Positions 20,194-29,344 of a stretch of DNA of 64,000 bases are shown piece by piece (positions within the stretch are counted from its first letter, which is position 1; the number at the start of each line of letters is the position of its first letter). The notes beneath the pieces were generated by a model. The model made no database searches and was not told the origin of the DNA. It saw only the letters and a list, made by a program, of their open reading frames with translations. Source of the stretch: Aurantimonas manganoxydans SI85-9A1 (GTDB lineage: Bacteria > Pseudomonadota > Alphaproteobacteria > Rhizobiales > Rhizobiaceae). A program made the translations under genes and the position numbers. The DNA lies in contig NZ_CH672387.1 of assembly GCF_000153465.1 (NCBI RefSeq), forward strand, positions 3,094,860-3,158,859, in the 5' to 3' direction.

Positions 20194-21195
20194 ATGAAAG
20201 TCGCACTCTTCGGCGCCGGCCGCATCGGCAAGGTGCATGCCGCCTCGATCCGCATGGACCGGCGCTGCGAACTCGTCGCCGTCACCGACGTAATGAGCGA
20301 CGCCGCCAACGCGCTGGCGGCCGAGTACTGCATCGCCGCGCGGCAGGCCGACGACATCCTCGCCGACACCAGCATCGACGCCATCCTCGTCGCCTCCTCC
20401 ACCAACACCCATGCCGACCTGATCGAGAGGGGCATTGCCGCTGGCAAGGCGGTGTTCTGCGAAAAGCCGATCGACCTCGACCTGGAACGCGCGCTCCGGG
20501 TCAAGAAGGCCGTGGCCGCAGCGGGGCGGCCGGTGATGATGGGCTTCAACCGGCGGTTCGATCCGAACTTCTCGGCCCTGCGCGAGGCCTTCGTCGCCGG
20601 CGAGATCGGCAAGGGCGAGCTGCTGGCCGTCACCTCCTACGATCCGGCGCCGCCGCCCGTCTCCTACATCAAGGTTTCCGGTGGCCTCTTCCGGGACATG
20701 ATGATCCACGATTTCGACATGTGCGCCTGGCTGTTCGGCATGCCCGAGACGGTGACGGCGACGGGCTCCTGCCTCGTCGACAAGGAGATCGGCGCGGCCG
20801 GCGACATCGACACGGCCGTCGTGGTGCTCGGCTATGCGGACGGGCGCATCGCGACGATCCTCAATTCGCGCCGGGCCGTCTATGGCTACGACCAGCGGGT
20901 GGAGATGCTCGGCTCGGACGGCATGCTCGAGGCGCAGAACGTCGCCGAGAACACCGTCGCCAAGTCCACCACGGCCGGCGTCGTGTCGGCCAAGCCGGTC
21001 TATTTCTTCCTCGAACGCTACATGCGCGCCTATGCGATCGAATGGTCGCGCTTCGTCGACAGCGTCGTCGACGGCGCGCCGCTGGCGGCCACCGTCGACG
21101 ACGGCGTGAACGCCCTCGCCCTGGCGGAAGCCGCCAACATCTCCTTTGCCGAAAGCCGCCGCGTCGCCATCACCGCGGCGATGACCGGCCATTGA
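20194..21195 (+). CDS. iolG: Inositol 2-dehydrogenase-like protein (IolG family)
   Basis: A 333-residue Gfo/Idh/MocA dehydrogenase. It has the NAD-binding GAGRIGKVH at residues 7-15, CEKPIDLDLE with the catalytic lysine, and RDMMIHDFDM, the aspartate/histidine stretch of the inositol 2-dehydrogenase group. It should oxidise myo-inositol to 2-keto-myo-inositol, the substrate of IolE encoded on the other strand. The start is 10 bp after the broken MocA gene, and the frame is open further upstream only inside that gene. Substrate among cyclitols cannot be fixed from sequence. Confidence 0.88.
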   Translation: MKVALFGAGRIGKVHAASIRMDRRCELVAVTDVMSDAANALAAEYCIAARQADDILADTSIDAILVASSTNTHADLIERGIAAGKAVFCEKPIDLDLERALRVKKAVAAAGRPVMMGFNRRFDPNFSALREAFVAGEIGKGELLAVTSYDPAPPPVSYIKVSGGLFRDMMIHDFDMCAWLFGMPETVTATGSCLVDKEIGAAGDIDTAVVVLGYADGRIATILNSRRAVYGYDQRVEMLGSDGMLEAQNVAENTVAKSTTAGVVSAKPVYFFLERYMRAYAIEWSRFVDSVVDGAPLAATVDDGVNALALAEAANISFAESRRVAITAAMTGH

Positions 21196-21206
21196 CCGCG
21201 ACACGG

Positions 21207-21246
21207 CAGGACAGGACAGGACAGGACAGGACAGGACAGGACAGGA
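21207..21246. repeat. Pentanucleotide (ACAGG)n microsatellite in an intercistronic spacer
   Basis: Seven perfect ACAGG units (21211-21245) with a further CAGG before them and one A after. The repeat starts 11 bp after the iolG stop and ends 7 bp before the next ATG. Each unit supplies an AGGA-like ribosome-binding core; the last one (21243-21246) is at ideal spacing for the start at 21254. A slippage-prone array of this kind is unusual in this compact genome. Confidence 0.9.
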
Positions 21247-21253
21247 TCGCGAC

Positions 21254-22039
21254 ATGCCCCGTGGACCGTTTCAACTGGCCGCCTGCGCGGAGATGATCTG
21301 GCGGGACCGGCCGATGGAATGGCGGCTGCAGCGCCTGACCGAACGCGGCCTTGCCGTCGGCCTGTGGAACTGGCCTGACCATGATCTGGCTATGCTGGAG
21401 CGCTCCGGCGCGTCCTTCTCGATCATGAACGGCTATCTGCGCGGCCGTCTTGCCGACGACGAGGGCGCGGCCGAACTCCTCGCCACCGCCCACGAGACCG
21501 CCCATGTCGGCAAGCGGCTCGGCGTTGCGCGCCTCAATTTGCACGGCACGGGGCTCGGCGATGGCGGCCTGCCGGTGGTGCCCAGCGAGACGATGAGCGG
21601 GGCCATGTGGCTGAAAGCCCGCGATACGCTGGCGAGGATCGCCGACCTCGCCGACGAGATGGAAGTCGTCTTCACGCTGGAAAATCTCAACCTGCCGGTC
21701 GACCACCCCGGCGTTCCCTTCGCCCGGGCGCAGGACACGCTGGCGCTGGTCGCGGCCATCGACCGGCCGGGCCTGCGGCTGAACCTCGACCTCTATCACG
21801 CCCAGATCGGCGAGGGGAATCTGATCGAACTCTGCCGCAGCGCCCTGCCCTATATCGGTGAAATCCAGGTGGCCGACGTGCCCGGTCGCATGGAGCCCGG
21901 CACCGGCGAGATCGCCTATGACCGCATCGCGCGTGCCCTTGCCGCCATGGGCTATCGCGGTCCGGTGACGATGGAGGCCTTTTCCAGCGGCGAGCCCGAC
22001 GCCGCCCTCGACGCCTTCGAACGCACCTTCACGCTCTGA
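21254..22039 (+). CDS. Hydroxypyruvate-isomerase-like TIM-barrel protein
   Basis: A 261-residue sugar-phosphate isomerase/epimerase-fold protein (AP endonuclease 2 superfamily). Segments such as LNLHGTG, FTLENLN and LNLDLYHAQIGEGNL, and the final TMEAFS, carry the metal-binding glutamate, aspartate and histidine residues and resemble Hyi. Placed after two inositol-type dehydrogenases, it could act as an inosose or keto-sugar isomerase rather than on hydroxypyruvate. The start is set by AGGA at 21243-21246, the last unit of the pentanucleotide repeat. Its TGA touches the convergent EamA stop with no gap. Confidence 0.8.
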   Translation: MPRGPFQLAACAEMIWRDRPMEWRLQRLTERGLAVGLWNWPDHDLAMLERSGASFSIMNGYLRGRLADDEGAAELLATAHETAHVGKRLGVARLNLHGTGLGDGGLPVVPSETMSGAMWLKARDTLARIADLADEMEVVFTLENLNLPVDHPGVPFARAQDTLALVAAIDRPGLRLNLDLYHAQIGEGNLIELCRSALPYIGEIQVADVPGRMEPGTGEIAYDRIARALAAMGYRGPVTMEAFSSGEPDAALDAFERTFTL

Positions 22040-22900
22040 TCAGGCGAAGCGACGGGCGCCGGCGACGCACGCGACCACCAGGGCCGAGGCTCCGATCATC
22101 GTCCAGGCGACCGGCTCGCCCAGGAGCAGGCCGGCCAGCGCCAGGCCGAAGAAGGGCTGCAGCAACTGCAATTGTCCGACGCCGGCGACCCCGCCGAGCG
22201 CCAGGCCGCGATACCAGAACACGAAGCCGACCAGCATCGAGAAGACCGACACATAGGCAAGGCCCGCCCACGCCGGCGCGGCGATGTCCGCGAAGCTCGC
22301 GGGCCATGTGAGAGCGGCGATCGCCGCCATGACCGGCAAGGCGAAGACGAGGGCCCAGGAGATCACCTGCCAGCCGCCGAGGCGCCGGGACAGCGTGGCG
22401 CCTTCGGCATAGCCGAGCCCGCACAGCACGATCGCCGCGATCATCAGGAGATCCCCCGCCAGTGAGGCTGCACCGTCCTGCGCGAGGGCAAAGCCCGCCA
22501 CAACCGCCGCCCCGGCCACCGAGAACAGCCAGAAGGCCGGCCGCGGCCGCTCGCCGCCACGCAGCACCGCGAAGATCGCGGTCATCAGCGGCAACAGGCC
22601 GATGAAGACGATCGAATGGGCGGCCGTCACATGCTGCAGCGCCAGTGCCGTCAGCAGCGGAAAGCCGACCACCACGCCCGCCGCGACGATGACCAGCGGC
22701 GCGACATCGCCGATGGCGGGCCGCCTCTGGCGGAGCAGGAGCAGCAACAGCGTGCCGAGGACGGCGGCAATGACCGCCCGGGTCGACGTCAGGAACAGCG
22801 GCGTGAAACCACCGACGGCAACGCGCGTCGCCGGCAGCGAGCCGCTGAAGATAATGATGCCGAGGAGACCGCTGCCCCAGCCCGCTGTCGTTCGATCCAT
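22040..22900 (-). CDS. EamA-family (DMT) membrane transporter
   Basis: A 286-residue protein with about ten hydrophobic helices in two EamA repeats; the second repeat ends in GEPVAWTMIGASALVVA, a family-typical last pair of helices. ATG 22900 is chosen because the N-terminus then runs straight into helix one; an open frame upstream overlaps the divergent regulator. Divergent pairing with a MocR regulator suggests the regulator controls this exporter. Substrate unknown; DMT proteins often export amino acids or metabolites. Confidence 0.88.
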   Translation of the reverse strand: MDRTTAGWGSGLLGIIIFSGSLPATRVAVGGFTPLFLTSTRAVIAAVLGTLLLLLLRQRRPAIGDVAPLVIVAAGVVVGFPLLTALALQHVTAAHSIVFIGLLPLMTAIFAVLRGGERPRPAFWLFSVAGAAVVAGFALAQDGAASLAGDLLMIAAIVLCGLGYAEGATLSRRLGGWQVISWALVFALPVMAAIAALTWPASFADIAAPAWAGLAYVSVFSMLVGFVFWYRGLALGGVAGVGQLQLLQPFFGLALAGLLLGEPVAWTMIGASALVVACVAGARRFA

Positions 22901-22930
22901 AGAAAAGCTCCGCCTGTTCGTACCGCGTCC

Positions 22931-22976
22931 TTGTAGGTCGGCCCGGTCTGGTGTCGGTAGCGACAATCCCCTACAA
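22931..22976. promoter_or_regulatory. Widely spaced inverted repeat between EamA and mocR genes
   Basis: TTGTAGG (22931-22937) and CCTACAA (22970-22976) form a perfect inverted repeat with 32 bases between the arms, in the 112-bp divergent promoter region. MocR dimers are known to contact separated half-sites, so this is a candidate binding site. Only one such pair is visible and function is inferred. Confidence 0.45.
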
Positions 22977-23012
22977 TTTTGCCGAACTGTATGGGTTACG
23001 GAGGCCGCACAT

Positions 23013-24425
23013 TTGGACGTTTCCCGACACGCGACCGGGCCGGGAACGACCCGCACCGCGGCGCTGATGGACGAGATCCGGCGGCGTCTGGCAGCCCGCA
23101 GCCTCGTGGCCGGCGAGAAGCTGCCATCGGTGCGTGCCTTCGCCCGGACCATGGGCGTCTCGCCCTCGACCGTCGTCGAGGCCTATGACCGGCTGGCCGC
23201 CGAGGGGCTGATCCGGTCGCGGCCGGGGTCCGGCTTCTATGCGGCGGCCGGCACGGCGCCGCCGCTGGCCCTGGCCGAAATCGCGCCGCGGGCCGAACGC
23301 GACATCGATCCGCTATGGGTGTCGCGCCAGTCGCTGGACGCCCATCCCGACACGCTGCGCCCCGGTTGCGGCTGGCTGCCGGCGGACTGGATGCCGAACG
23401 AAGCGGTGCGGCGCGCCCTGCGCAAGCTCGCCCGGGCCGACGACGCCGTCCTGTCCGACTATGGCGGCACCCGCGGTTCGCTGCCGCTGCGCCAGCATCT
23501 GGCCCGGCAGTTCGCGGCGGAGGGCATCGCGGCCGGGGCCGAGCAGATCCTCCTCACCGGATCGGGCACCCAGGCCCTCGACCTTCTGTGCCGGTTCTTC
23601 CTGCAGCCGGGCGACACCGTGCTTCTCGACGATCCCTGCTACTTCAATTTCCAGGCCTTGCTGCGCGCCCACCGCGTGCGGATCGTCAGCGTGCCGCACA
23701 CGCCGAGCGGGCCGGATCCGGCGGCCTTCGCGGCCGCGGTCGCGGCCCATCGCCCGAGGCTCTACGTCACCAATTCGGCAATCCACAACCCGACCGGCGC
23801 GACACTCTCGCCGCAGACCGCCCACCGGGTCCTGACCCTTGCGGCGGCGCAGGACATGGTCATCGTCGAGGACGGCATCTTCGCCGATTTCGAACCCGAG
23901 CCCTCGCCGCGTCTCGCGGCGCTGGACGGGCTCGACGGGGTGGTCCGGATCGGCAGCTTCTCCAAGACCCTGTCGGCCTCGGTGCGATGCGGCTATATCG
24001 CGGCGCGGCCCGACTGGATCGACGGGCTGGTGGACCTGCAGGTCGCGACGCATTTCGGCAGCGCCAGTCCGGTCGCCGCCGGGATCGTCCATGCCGCCCT
24101 CAGCGATGGCAGCTATCGCAAGCACATGAGCGCGCTGCGGGCGCGTCTCGCCCGGCGGCAGAAGCAGACGATCGCGGCGCTCGGCGCCCTCGACATCACA
24201 CCCTGGACCCTCCCCCGCGGCGGCTTTGCGCTGTGGTGCCGGCTGCCGGACGGGGCGGACGCCACCGAGCTTGCGCGGCACGCCCTGCGGGACGGGGTGC
24301 TTCTCGCCCCCGGCAACGTCTTCAGCGTCGCCCGGACCGCCCCCGACATGATGCGCGTCAACGTCGCGCAGATGGAGGACAAGGTGATCGCGGTCCTCAA
24401 AGCGTCGCTCGCAAGCCGGCGGTGA
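23013..24425 (+). CDS. MocR family regulator (GntR DNA-binding domain plus aminotransferase domain)
   Basis: A 470-residue fusion of a winged-helix GntR domain (first 75 residues, KLPSVRAFARTMGVSPS) with a fold-type I aminotransferase domain. The PLP-binding lysine is in the SFSKTLSASVRCGY stretch. TTG at 23013 is preferred because GGAGG stands 8 bases upstream and gives the family length; a longer open frame upstream crosses the EamA promoter. It probably senses an amino compound through PLP and regulates the divergent EamA exporter. Confidence 0.9.
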   Translation: MDVSRHATGPGTTRTAALMDEIRRRLAARSLVAGEKLPSVRAFARTMGVSPSTVVEAYDRLAAEGLIRSRPGSGFYAAAGTAPPLALAEIAPRAERDIDPLWVSRQSLDAHPDTLRPGCGWLPADWMPNEAVRRALRKLARADDAVLSDYGGTRGSLPLRQHLARQFAAEGIAAGAEQILLTGSGTQALDLLCRFFLQPGDTVLLDDPCYFNFQALLRAHRVRIVSVPHTPSGPDPAAFAAAVAAHRPRLYVTNSAIHNPTGATLSPQTAHRVLTLAAAQDMVIVEDGIFADFEPEPSPRLAALDGLDGVVRIGSFSKTLSASVRCGYIAARPDWIDGLVDLQVATHFGSASPVAAGIVHAALSDGSYRKHMSALRARLARRQKQTIAALGALDITPWTLPRGGFALWCRLPDGADATELARHALRDGVLLAPGNVFSVARTAPDMMRVNVAQMEDKVIAVLKASLASRR

Positions 24426-24689
24426 GCACGCGGCGGCCAGCCCTCCCGGTGACGCGGCTGCCCGCCTGTCGTCGGTGACCCCCTGTGCATCTTCCCGTCT
24501 GGCGCTGTCCGGACGCCCAGAATCGTCTACGGTCGAGCCGCCAGACGCCAACGACGGACCCTTCCCGATGATCTGTGAAGAACGCGACTGCCCTATCCGG
24601 CCGGGCAAGCCCGGCGCCTTCCTCGCCAGCTGCCGCATCGAGCGCCAGAACACGCGGACCCTGATCCCCGCGGACGTCTCGTCGCTGCA

Positions 24690-25490
24690 ATGACCGACTT
24701 TTCCGTTTCCGCCGGCGATGGCGCCGTCCTCAAGGCGAGCCGCGAGGGCGCCGGCGCCCCGCTTGTCCTGATCAGCGGCCTCGGCGGCACGGCCGGATTC
24801 TGGGCGCCGGTCGTGGCGGGGCTGCGCGACCGCTTCGAAATCCTCACCTTCGACCAGCGCGGCATCGGCGCCTCGACGCGGGGCACGGCCGAAACGGACA
24901 TCGCACAACTGGCCGATGACGTTCAGGCGGTGCTCGACGCCGCCGGGATCGAGGCTGCAACCATCGTCGGCCACTCGACCGGCGGCTGCATCGCCCAGAG
25001 CCTGGCGGCACGGGCACCGGAACGGGTAACCGGCCTCGGGCTCAGCGCCACATGGCTGCGGCCCAGCCGCTACATGACGGCCCTGTTCCGGACGCGCCTG
25101 GACCTGTTGCGCCTCGACCCCGTCGCCTACACCGCCACGGCGACGCTGATCTCCTATGCACCGGAATGGCTGGAGGCGAACTGGTCGGCCTATGAGCGCG
25201 CCGTGGCAAAGGCCCCCACAAGCGACACGGCCCGGCAAATCGTCGCCGAGCGGATCGAGGCGTTGCTCGCCTTCGACGGCAGCGCATCGGTGCCGCAACT
25301 GACGATGCCCGCGATGATCATCGGCGCTGCGGACGACATGATTGTGCCCGCCTTCCTGCAGCGCGATCTGGCAACGGCACTGCCCGCAGCCCCCCTGACC
25401 CTTCTGCCCGAGGGCGGCCATTTCTTCCCGGCGTCCCGGACAGACGCTTTCGTCGCCGCCGTCGCGGACTGGGCCGCCGGCCTCCAATGA
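24690..25490 (+). CDS. Alpha/beta hydrolase
   Basis: A 266-residue alpha/beta-hydrolase. The nucleophile elbow is GHSTGG at residues 94-99 (Ser96), the acid lies in GAADDMIVP and the histidine in PEGGHFFP. It resembles the RutD/3-oxoadipate enol-lactonase group, which hydrolyses small carbamates or lactones. It heads a plus-strand run with a cupin, a hydroxyacyl-CoA-dehydrogenase-like protein and an aspartate dehydrogenase. Substrate is not deducible. Confidence 0.87.
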   Translation: MTDFSVSAGDGAVLKASREGAGAPLVLISGLGGTAGFWAPVVAGLRDRFEILTFDQRGIGASTRGTAETDIAQLADDVQAVLDAAGIEAATIVGHSTGGCIAQSLAARAPERVTGLGLSATWLRPSRYMTALFRTRLDLLRLDPVAYTATATLISYAPEWLEANWSAYERAVAKAPTSDTARQIVAERIEALLAFDGSASVPQLTMPAMIIGAADDMIVPAFLQRDLATALPAAPLTLLPEGGHFFPASRTDAFVAAVADWAAGLQ

Positions 25491-25624
25491 CCCAACCGCC
25501 CGACTGTCGCGCCCGGCATCGTTTTCTTGCGTGCAGAATGGCAGAACGTGAGGACAATGGCCCGGCCGCGTGAGGGTGCGGGGCATCCGACTCGCACGAC
25601 CAGACAGACGAAGGCAGGAATGTC

Positions 25625-26011
25625 ATGCTGATCAAAGACCACAATGACGGCGTCCTCGAGAAATGGCGCGACGGCGTCATGACCCAGATGCGGGTCTCTG
25701 CCGTGACCGGCGCCCACCAGATCTGCATCTTCGAGCAATGGTGCGAAAAGGGCCTCGGCGCTCCGACGCATCATCATGCGGTCGAGGAGATCCTCGAGGT
25801 CATGGGCGGCACCGCGGAGATCCACGTGGGCGGCGAGACCGTGGTCGTGACGGCCAACCAGTCGGTGCTGGTTCCGGCCGGGGCCCGGCATGGCTTCCGC
25901 AATGTCGGCGACGACATCCTGCATGTGCGCGCCACCATCGCCTCGCCGATCTTCGAGGGACGCTACGAGGACGAGAGCGAGCAGACGCGCCGCTGGGTTC
26001 CCGAATTCTGA
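25625..26011 (+). CDS. Single-domain cupin protein
   Basis: A 128-residue cupin. The two conserved motifs are visible: THHHAVEEILEVMGG, with three histidines and a glutamate as likely metal ligands, and VLVPAGARHGFRN with the last histidine. Proteins like this can be small isomerases, dioxygenases or ligand sensors. ATG 25625 follows GGCAGGAATGTC, with AGGA as ribosome site. It stands 134 bp after the hydrolase gene and may have its own promoter or be read through. Confidence 0.82.
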   Translation: MLIKDHNDGVLEKWRDGVMTQMRVSAVTGAHQICIFEQWCEKGLGAPTHHHAVEEILEVMGGTAEIHVGGETVVVTANQSVLVPAGARHGFRNVGDDILHVRATIASPIFEGRYEDESEQTRRWVPEF

Positions 26012-26092
26012 ACGCCTGCGGCGCCGCTGGACGCCGCCATTCCCTGCCCTGTGCGATGCGTGCCCCGCGTCGCGACGATGATCGGACGTCAC

Positions 26093-27043
26093 ATGAACAT
26101 TGAAAAAGTCGCCATCGCCGGTGCCGGCATCATCGGCGCATCCTGGGCGATCGTCTATGCGCGCAGCGGCCTGCAGGTCGCGATCTTCGACCACAGCGCC
26201 GAGGGCCGGGCCGCCCTGCCCGGCCGGCTGGCTGAGGCGATCGCCATTTCCGACGCGCTGCTGCGGCCCGGCGAGACCGTTGCGCAGGTGACCGCCCGCA
26301 TCACGATCCACGACAATCTCGCCGACGCGGTGGCCGACGCCGATTTCGTCCACGAATGCATTGTCGAGAAGCTCGACGCCAAGGTGGCGATCTTCGCCGA
26401 GCTCGACCGCCTGGCCGGCCCGGACGCAATCCTCGCCACCACCACGTCGAGCTTCCCGGTGTCGAAATTCGCCTCGGAGCTGGCCTGCCGCGACCGCTGC
26501 ATCGTTGTCCATCCGGCGACCCCGCCGCATCTCCTGCCGGTGACCGAGATCTGCCCGGCGCCCTTCACCCGGGCCGACGTGACGGACGCGACCTTCCGCT
26601 TCATGGAGGCCTGCGGCCAGACGCCGGTGCATATCAAGCGCGAGATCCCGAGCTTCGTTCTCAACCGCATGCAGGCGGCGCTGGTCGTCGAGATGTTCCG
26701 CTGCCTCAACGAGGACCTGATATCGGCCGAGGACATCGACAAGATCATCAGCCAGGGTTTCGGCATGCGCTGGGCGTTTCTCGGCCCCTTCGAGGGCGTC
26801 GACCTCAACGCCAAGGGCGGCATTCGCCAGTATCTGGAAAATTTCGGCTTCCTGTTCAACGAGATGGCCAACGAGTTGGGCTTCGCCGACGTGGTGACGG
26901 ACAAATCCATCGACGCGCTGGAGGCCTATGCCCGCAACAAGATCCCGCTGGACAAGCTGCAGGAGAAGGTCTCCTGGCGCGATCAGTCGATCATCGCGCT
27001 GCGCCAGTTGAAGGACGCGCGCGGCACGGTCGACAGGGGTTGA
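26093..27043 (+). CDS. 3-hydroxyacyl-CoA dehydrogenase-like protein (lambda-crystallin type)
   Basis: A 316-residue NAD-dependent dehydrogenase. The Rossmann fold opens at once with VAIAGAGIIGASWA (about residues 6-19), and the catalytic histidine segment is VVHPATPPHLLPVTEI. The length and single C-terminal domain fit the short 3HCDH or L-gulonate/carnitine dehydrogenase branch. ATG 26093 puts the nucleotide-binding strand at the N-terminus; an earlier in-frame start at 26051 adds 14 unlikely residues. It is followed after 2 bp by the aspartate dehydrogenase gene. Confidence 0.85.
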   Translation: MNIEKVAIAGAGIIGASWAIVYARSGLQVAIFDHSAEGRAALPGRLAEAIAISDALLRPGETVAQVTARITIHDNLADAVADADFVHECIVEKLDAKVAIFAELDRLAGPDAILATTTSSFPVSKFASELACRDRCIVVHPATPPHLLPVTEICPAPFTRADVTDATFRFMEACGQTPVHIKREIPSFVLNRMQAALVVEMFRCLNEDLISAEDIDKIISQGFGMRWAFLGPFEGVDLNAKGGIRQYLENFGFLFNEMANELGFADVVTDKSIDALEAYARNKIPLDKLQEKVSWRDQSIIALRQLKDARGTVDRG

Positions 27044-27045
27044 GG

Positions 27046-27846
27046 ATGGCGGCGGTCCCGGACATCCGGCGCATCGGCCTCATCGGCTACGGCGCCGCCG
27101 GCCGTTCCTGCGCGGCGCTGCTCGCCGCCGAGACGGATTGCCGGGTCATGGTCCTCACCCGCCGGCCCCCGGCGGACGGCATTCCGGAGCGGGTGGCCTT
27201 CTCGGCCGATCTCGACGCTCTGATCGCCTGGAAGCCCGACGCGATCATAGAAGCCGCCTCGGCGGACGCCTTCGCCGAGATGGTCCCGGATTGCCTCGAC
27301 AGCGGCATCGACGTCGTCCCCGCCTCGGTCGGCGCCCTGCAGTCGCCGGAGATGGCGGCACGCATCCATGCCATCTGCGCGCGCAGCGGGGCCCGGCTGA
27401 TCATCCCGGCCGGCGCCGTCGGCGGGCTCGACTACATCGCCGCCGCCGCTCTGACCGGCAACATCGCCGTGACCTATACTTCCCGCAAGCCGCCTGCCGC
27501 CTGGGCCGGCGAACTCGCGGCCCTGGACCTTGCCGACACCGCCCGCACCGAGCCGGTCACGCTGTTCGAGGGCAGCGCGCCGGAAGCGGCGAAGCTCTAT
27601 CCCAGGAACCTCAATGCCGGGCTGACGATCGCGCTGGCCGCCGGTTTCGAGCGCACGCGGGTCCGGGTCATCGCCGACCCCGGGGTCACCCGCAACACCC
27701 ACGAGATCGCGATCACCGGCGCGGCCGGCGACGCCGTCCTGCGGTTCGAGAACCGAGCCTCGCCGGACAATCCCAAGACCTCCGCGATCACGGCCCTCAG
27801 CCTTGTCGCCACGGCCCTGCGCCGCTACGCGCCCGTCGGCACCTGA
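27046..27846 (+). CDS. nadX: L-aspartate dehydrogenase family protein
   Basis: A 266-residue protein, the exact family size. The NAD-binding motif is IGYGAAGRS at about residues 13-21; the C-terminal half shows NLNAGLTIALA and DPGVTRNTHEI with the conserved catalytic histidine. AspDH interconverts aspartate with iminoaspartate or oxaloacetate. There is no NAD biosynthesis gene nearby, so here it may act on another amino acid made by the local hydrolase/dehydrogenase set. ATG 27046 has TTGAGG upstream, overlapping the preceding gene end region. Confidence 0.87.
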   Translation: MAAVPDIRRIGLIGYGAAGRSCAALLAAETDCRVMVLTRRPPADGIPERVAFSADLDALIAWKPDAIIEAASADAFAEMVPDCLDSGIDVVPASVGALQSPEMAARIHAICARSGARLIIPAGAVGGLDYIAAAALTGNIAVTYTSRKPPAAWAGELAALDLADTARTEPVTLFEGSAPEAAKLYPRNLNAGLTIALAAGFERTRVRVIADPGVTRNTHEIAITGAAGDAVLRFENRASPDNPKTSAITALSLVATALRRYAPVGT

Positions 27847-28317
27847 CGACCAGGGCAGCCCGAGGGCTGTCGCCGGCAGGCGTGCAATCAGGCGAGACCG
27901 AATCGATCGCTGGGTTGGAAGCCGCCACCATGCCCGAGGAACTGGCAGCGGAGGTGCTGTGGCGCTTCCATCATGCCAATGCGCGCCGGCGCCTCACCGC
28001 GACCGCGCCGCACCAGGAATCGCTTGTACTGGAAGCGGTGCCGCCGCCGTCGCGGGAAACCCCGGCGCTTCTCGCCCGACTGGCGGAGAAGCCGTCCCTG
28101 CGTGCATTGCTGAGATAGCGGCGACCGGGATCCACGGCGACGCATGGGCGATCGCCGCGCCCCGTTCATTTCGGGTCGCGGTCTGGCACGGGCTTTGCAA
28201 GGGGAGCGTCGGGCCGTTCCGCGGCCCGGCCCGACCGGCGCAATCTGTTGCACTCCCCCTGCAACGGCCTCACCGTTGCGTCTCGTCCCCTCCTCAATCC
28301 GCTTTGCAGGTGTTTCC
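27847..28317. other. Gap of 471 bp between the aspartate dehydrogenase and DUF2848 genes
   Basis: No convincing gene. A 62-codon plus-strand frame (27930-28118) has an ATG but no good ribosome site and no recognised motif; minus-strand frames here are arginine-rich and overlap. No clear terminator hairpin is seen after 27846. Confidence 0.5.
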
Positions 28318-29016
28318 TTGTCCCCAACCCTCAGCTTCGAACGCGTCGGCCACGGCCCGCTGTCGATCACCATCCGCCAGGCCGTCATCGCCGGCTGGAC
28401 CGGCCGCGACCGCGGAGCGGTCGATCACCATATCGCCGAACTCGCCGCGATCGGCGTCCCGCCCCCCTCCGAAGTCCCGCTGTTCTACCGGATCAGTGCG
28501 CAGCTTCTCACCAGCCAAACGGTGATCCAGGTGGTCGATGCCACCTCGTCGGGCGAGGTCGAGCCGCTGCTGATCGACGACGGCGAAAACCTGTATCTGG
28601 GTCTCGGCTCCGATCACACCGACCGCGAACTGGAAAGCCATTCCGTCGCCCTGTCCAAGCAGGTCTGCGCCAAGCCGGTGGCGACGACGCTCTGGGACTA
28701 TGGCGAGGTTCGCGACCATCTCGACGCCATCCTCCTGCGGTCCTTCGTGCGCGACGATGCGGCGGCGGAGTGGACGGCGTATCAGGATGGCGGCGTGGCG
28801 AAGATCCGGCCGCTGGACCAGTTGATCGCGGCGTGTCCCTTCGCGGCCGGCGACGGGCGGCTGGAACCCGGCACGGCGATGATGTGCGGCACGCTGGGCG
28901 TCCTGTCGGGCGGGGTGCGTCCGGCACGGTTCTTTCGCATGGAGATGCACGATCCGGTCCTCGATCGCACACTCGTCCATGAATACGAGACCGCCAGTCT
29001 TCCCGCAGTGAAATAG
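28318..29016 (+). CDS. DUF2848 family protein
   Basis: A 232-residue protein resembling DUF2848, a family distantly related to fumarylacetoacetase-fold hydrolases. Recognisable parts are EVPLFYRIS near the N-terminus, YLGLGSDHTDRELE with a conserved histidine and aspartate, and the SKQVCAKP segment. TTG 28318 is chosen since AGG stands 7 bases upstream and it gives the family length; the open frame back to 28144 has atypical composition. DUF2848 genes often accompany amide or hydantoin catabolic genes, which fits the racemase/TRAP/amidase block downstream. Confidence 0.8.
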   Translation: MSPTLSFERVGHGPLSITIRQAVIAGWTGRDRGAVDHHIAELAAIGVPPPSEVPLFYRISAQLLTSQTVIQVVDATSSGEVEPLLIDDGENLYLGLGSDHTDRELESHSVALSKQVCAKPVATTLWDYGEVRDHLDAILLRSFVRDDAAAEWTAYQDGGVAKIRPLDQLIAACPFAAGDGRLEPGTAMMCGTLGVLSGGVRPARFFRMEMHDPVLDRTLVHEYETASLPAVK

Positions 29017-29295
29017 GGGGCGAGGCTGGCCGCTCCGTATGGGGCGCCAGCCCTCCGTCCGCCGCCGCGTTCCGCTGGCTCCACAGCGCGGCCAGGCCTG
29101 CCGTCCAAGGGCCGCTTGGGTGCCTCGCGCGTTGCCGGCGCGCCCGAGCGGCGGCGACGATTCTGCTTCGCCCTGCAGGCCTCGCGCCGTACCTCCAGCA
29201 TCCCGCTGCGTCAGGCGGCCAGCCTGGGCCAAGCCTCCAGACGGCGGCGCAACGGCCTCCGCGACCGCCGCTGAATTGGGCAGCCTGCAAGAATT

Positions 29296-29314
29296 TACGC
29301 CAGTCATTGGCGTA
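29296..29314. promoter_or_regulatory. Palindrome TACGCCA-N5-TGGCGTA upstream of the racemase/TRAP operon
   Basis: Perfect 7-bp inverted repeat with a five-base centre, 88 bp before the TTG at 29403. Symmetry and position suggest a dimeric regulator site, possibly for the GntR protein encoded at 35592-36347. Confidence 0.5.
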
Positions 29315-29344
29315 TATTTCAGCGCAGACAGGGGTTTACACTGA

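Noticed and set aside
24475..24693. Small plus-strand frame ending with an ATGA overlap at the alpha/beta hydrolase start (a 41-residue version could start at 24568)
   Set aside because: Overlap is suggestive, but there is no good ribosome site and no recognised feature, so it is not called.
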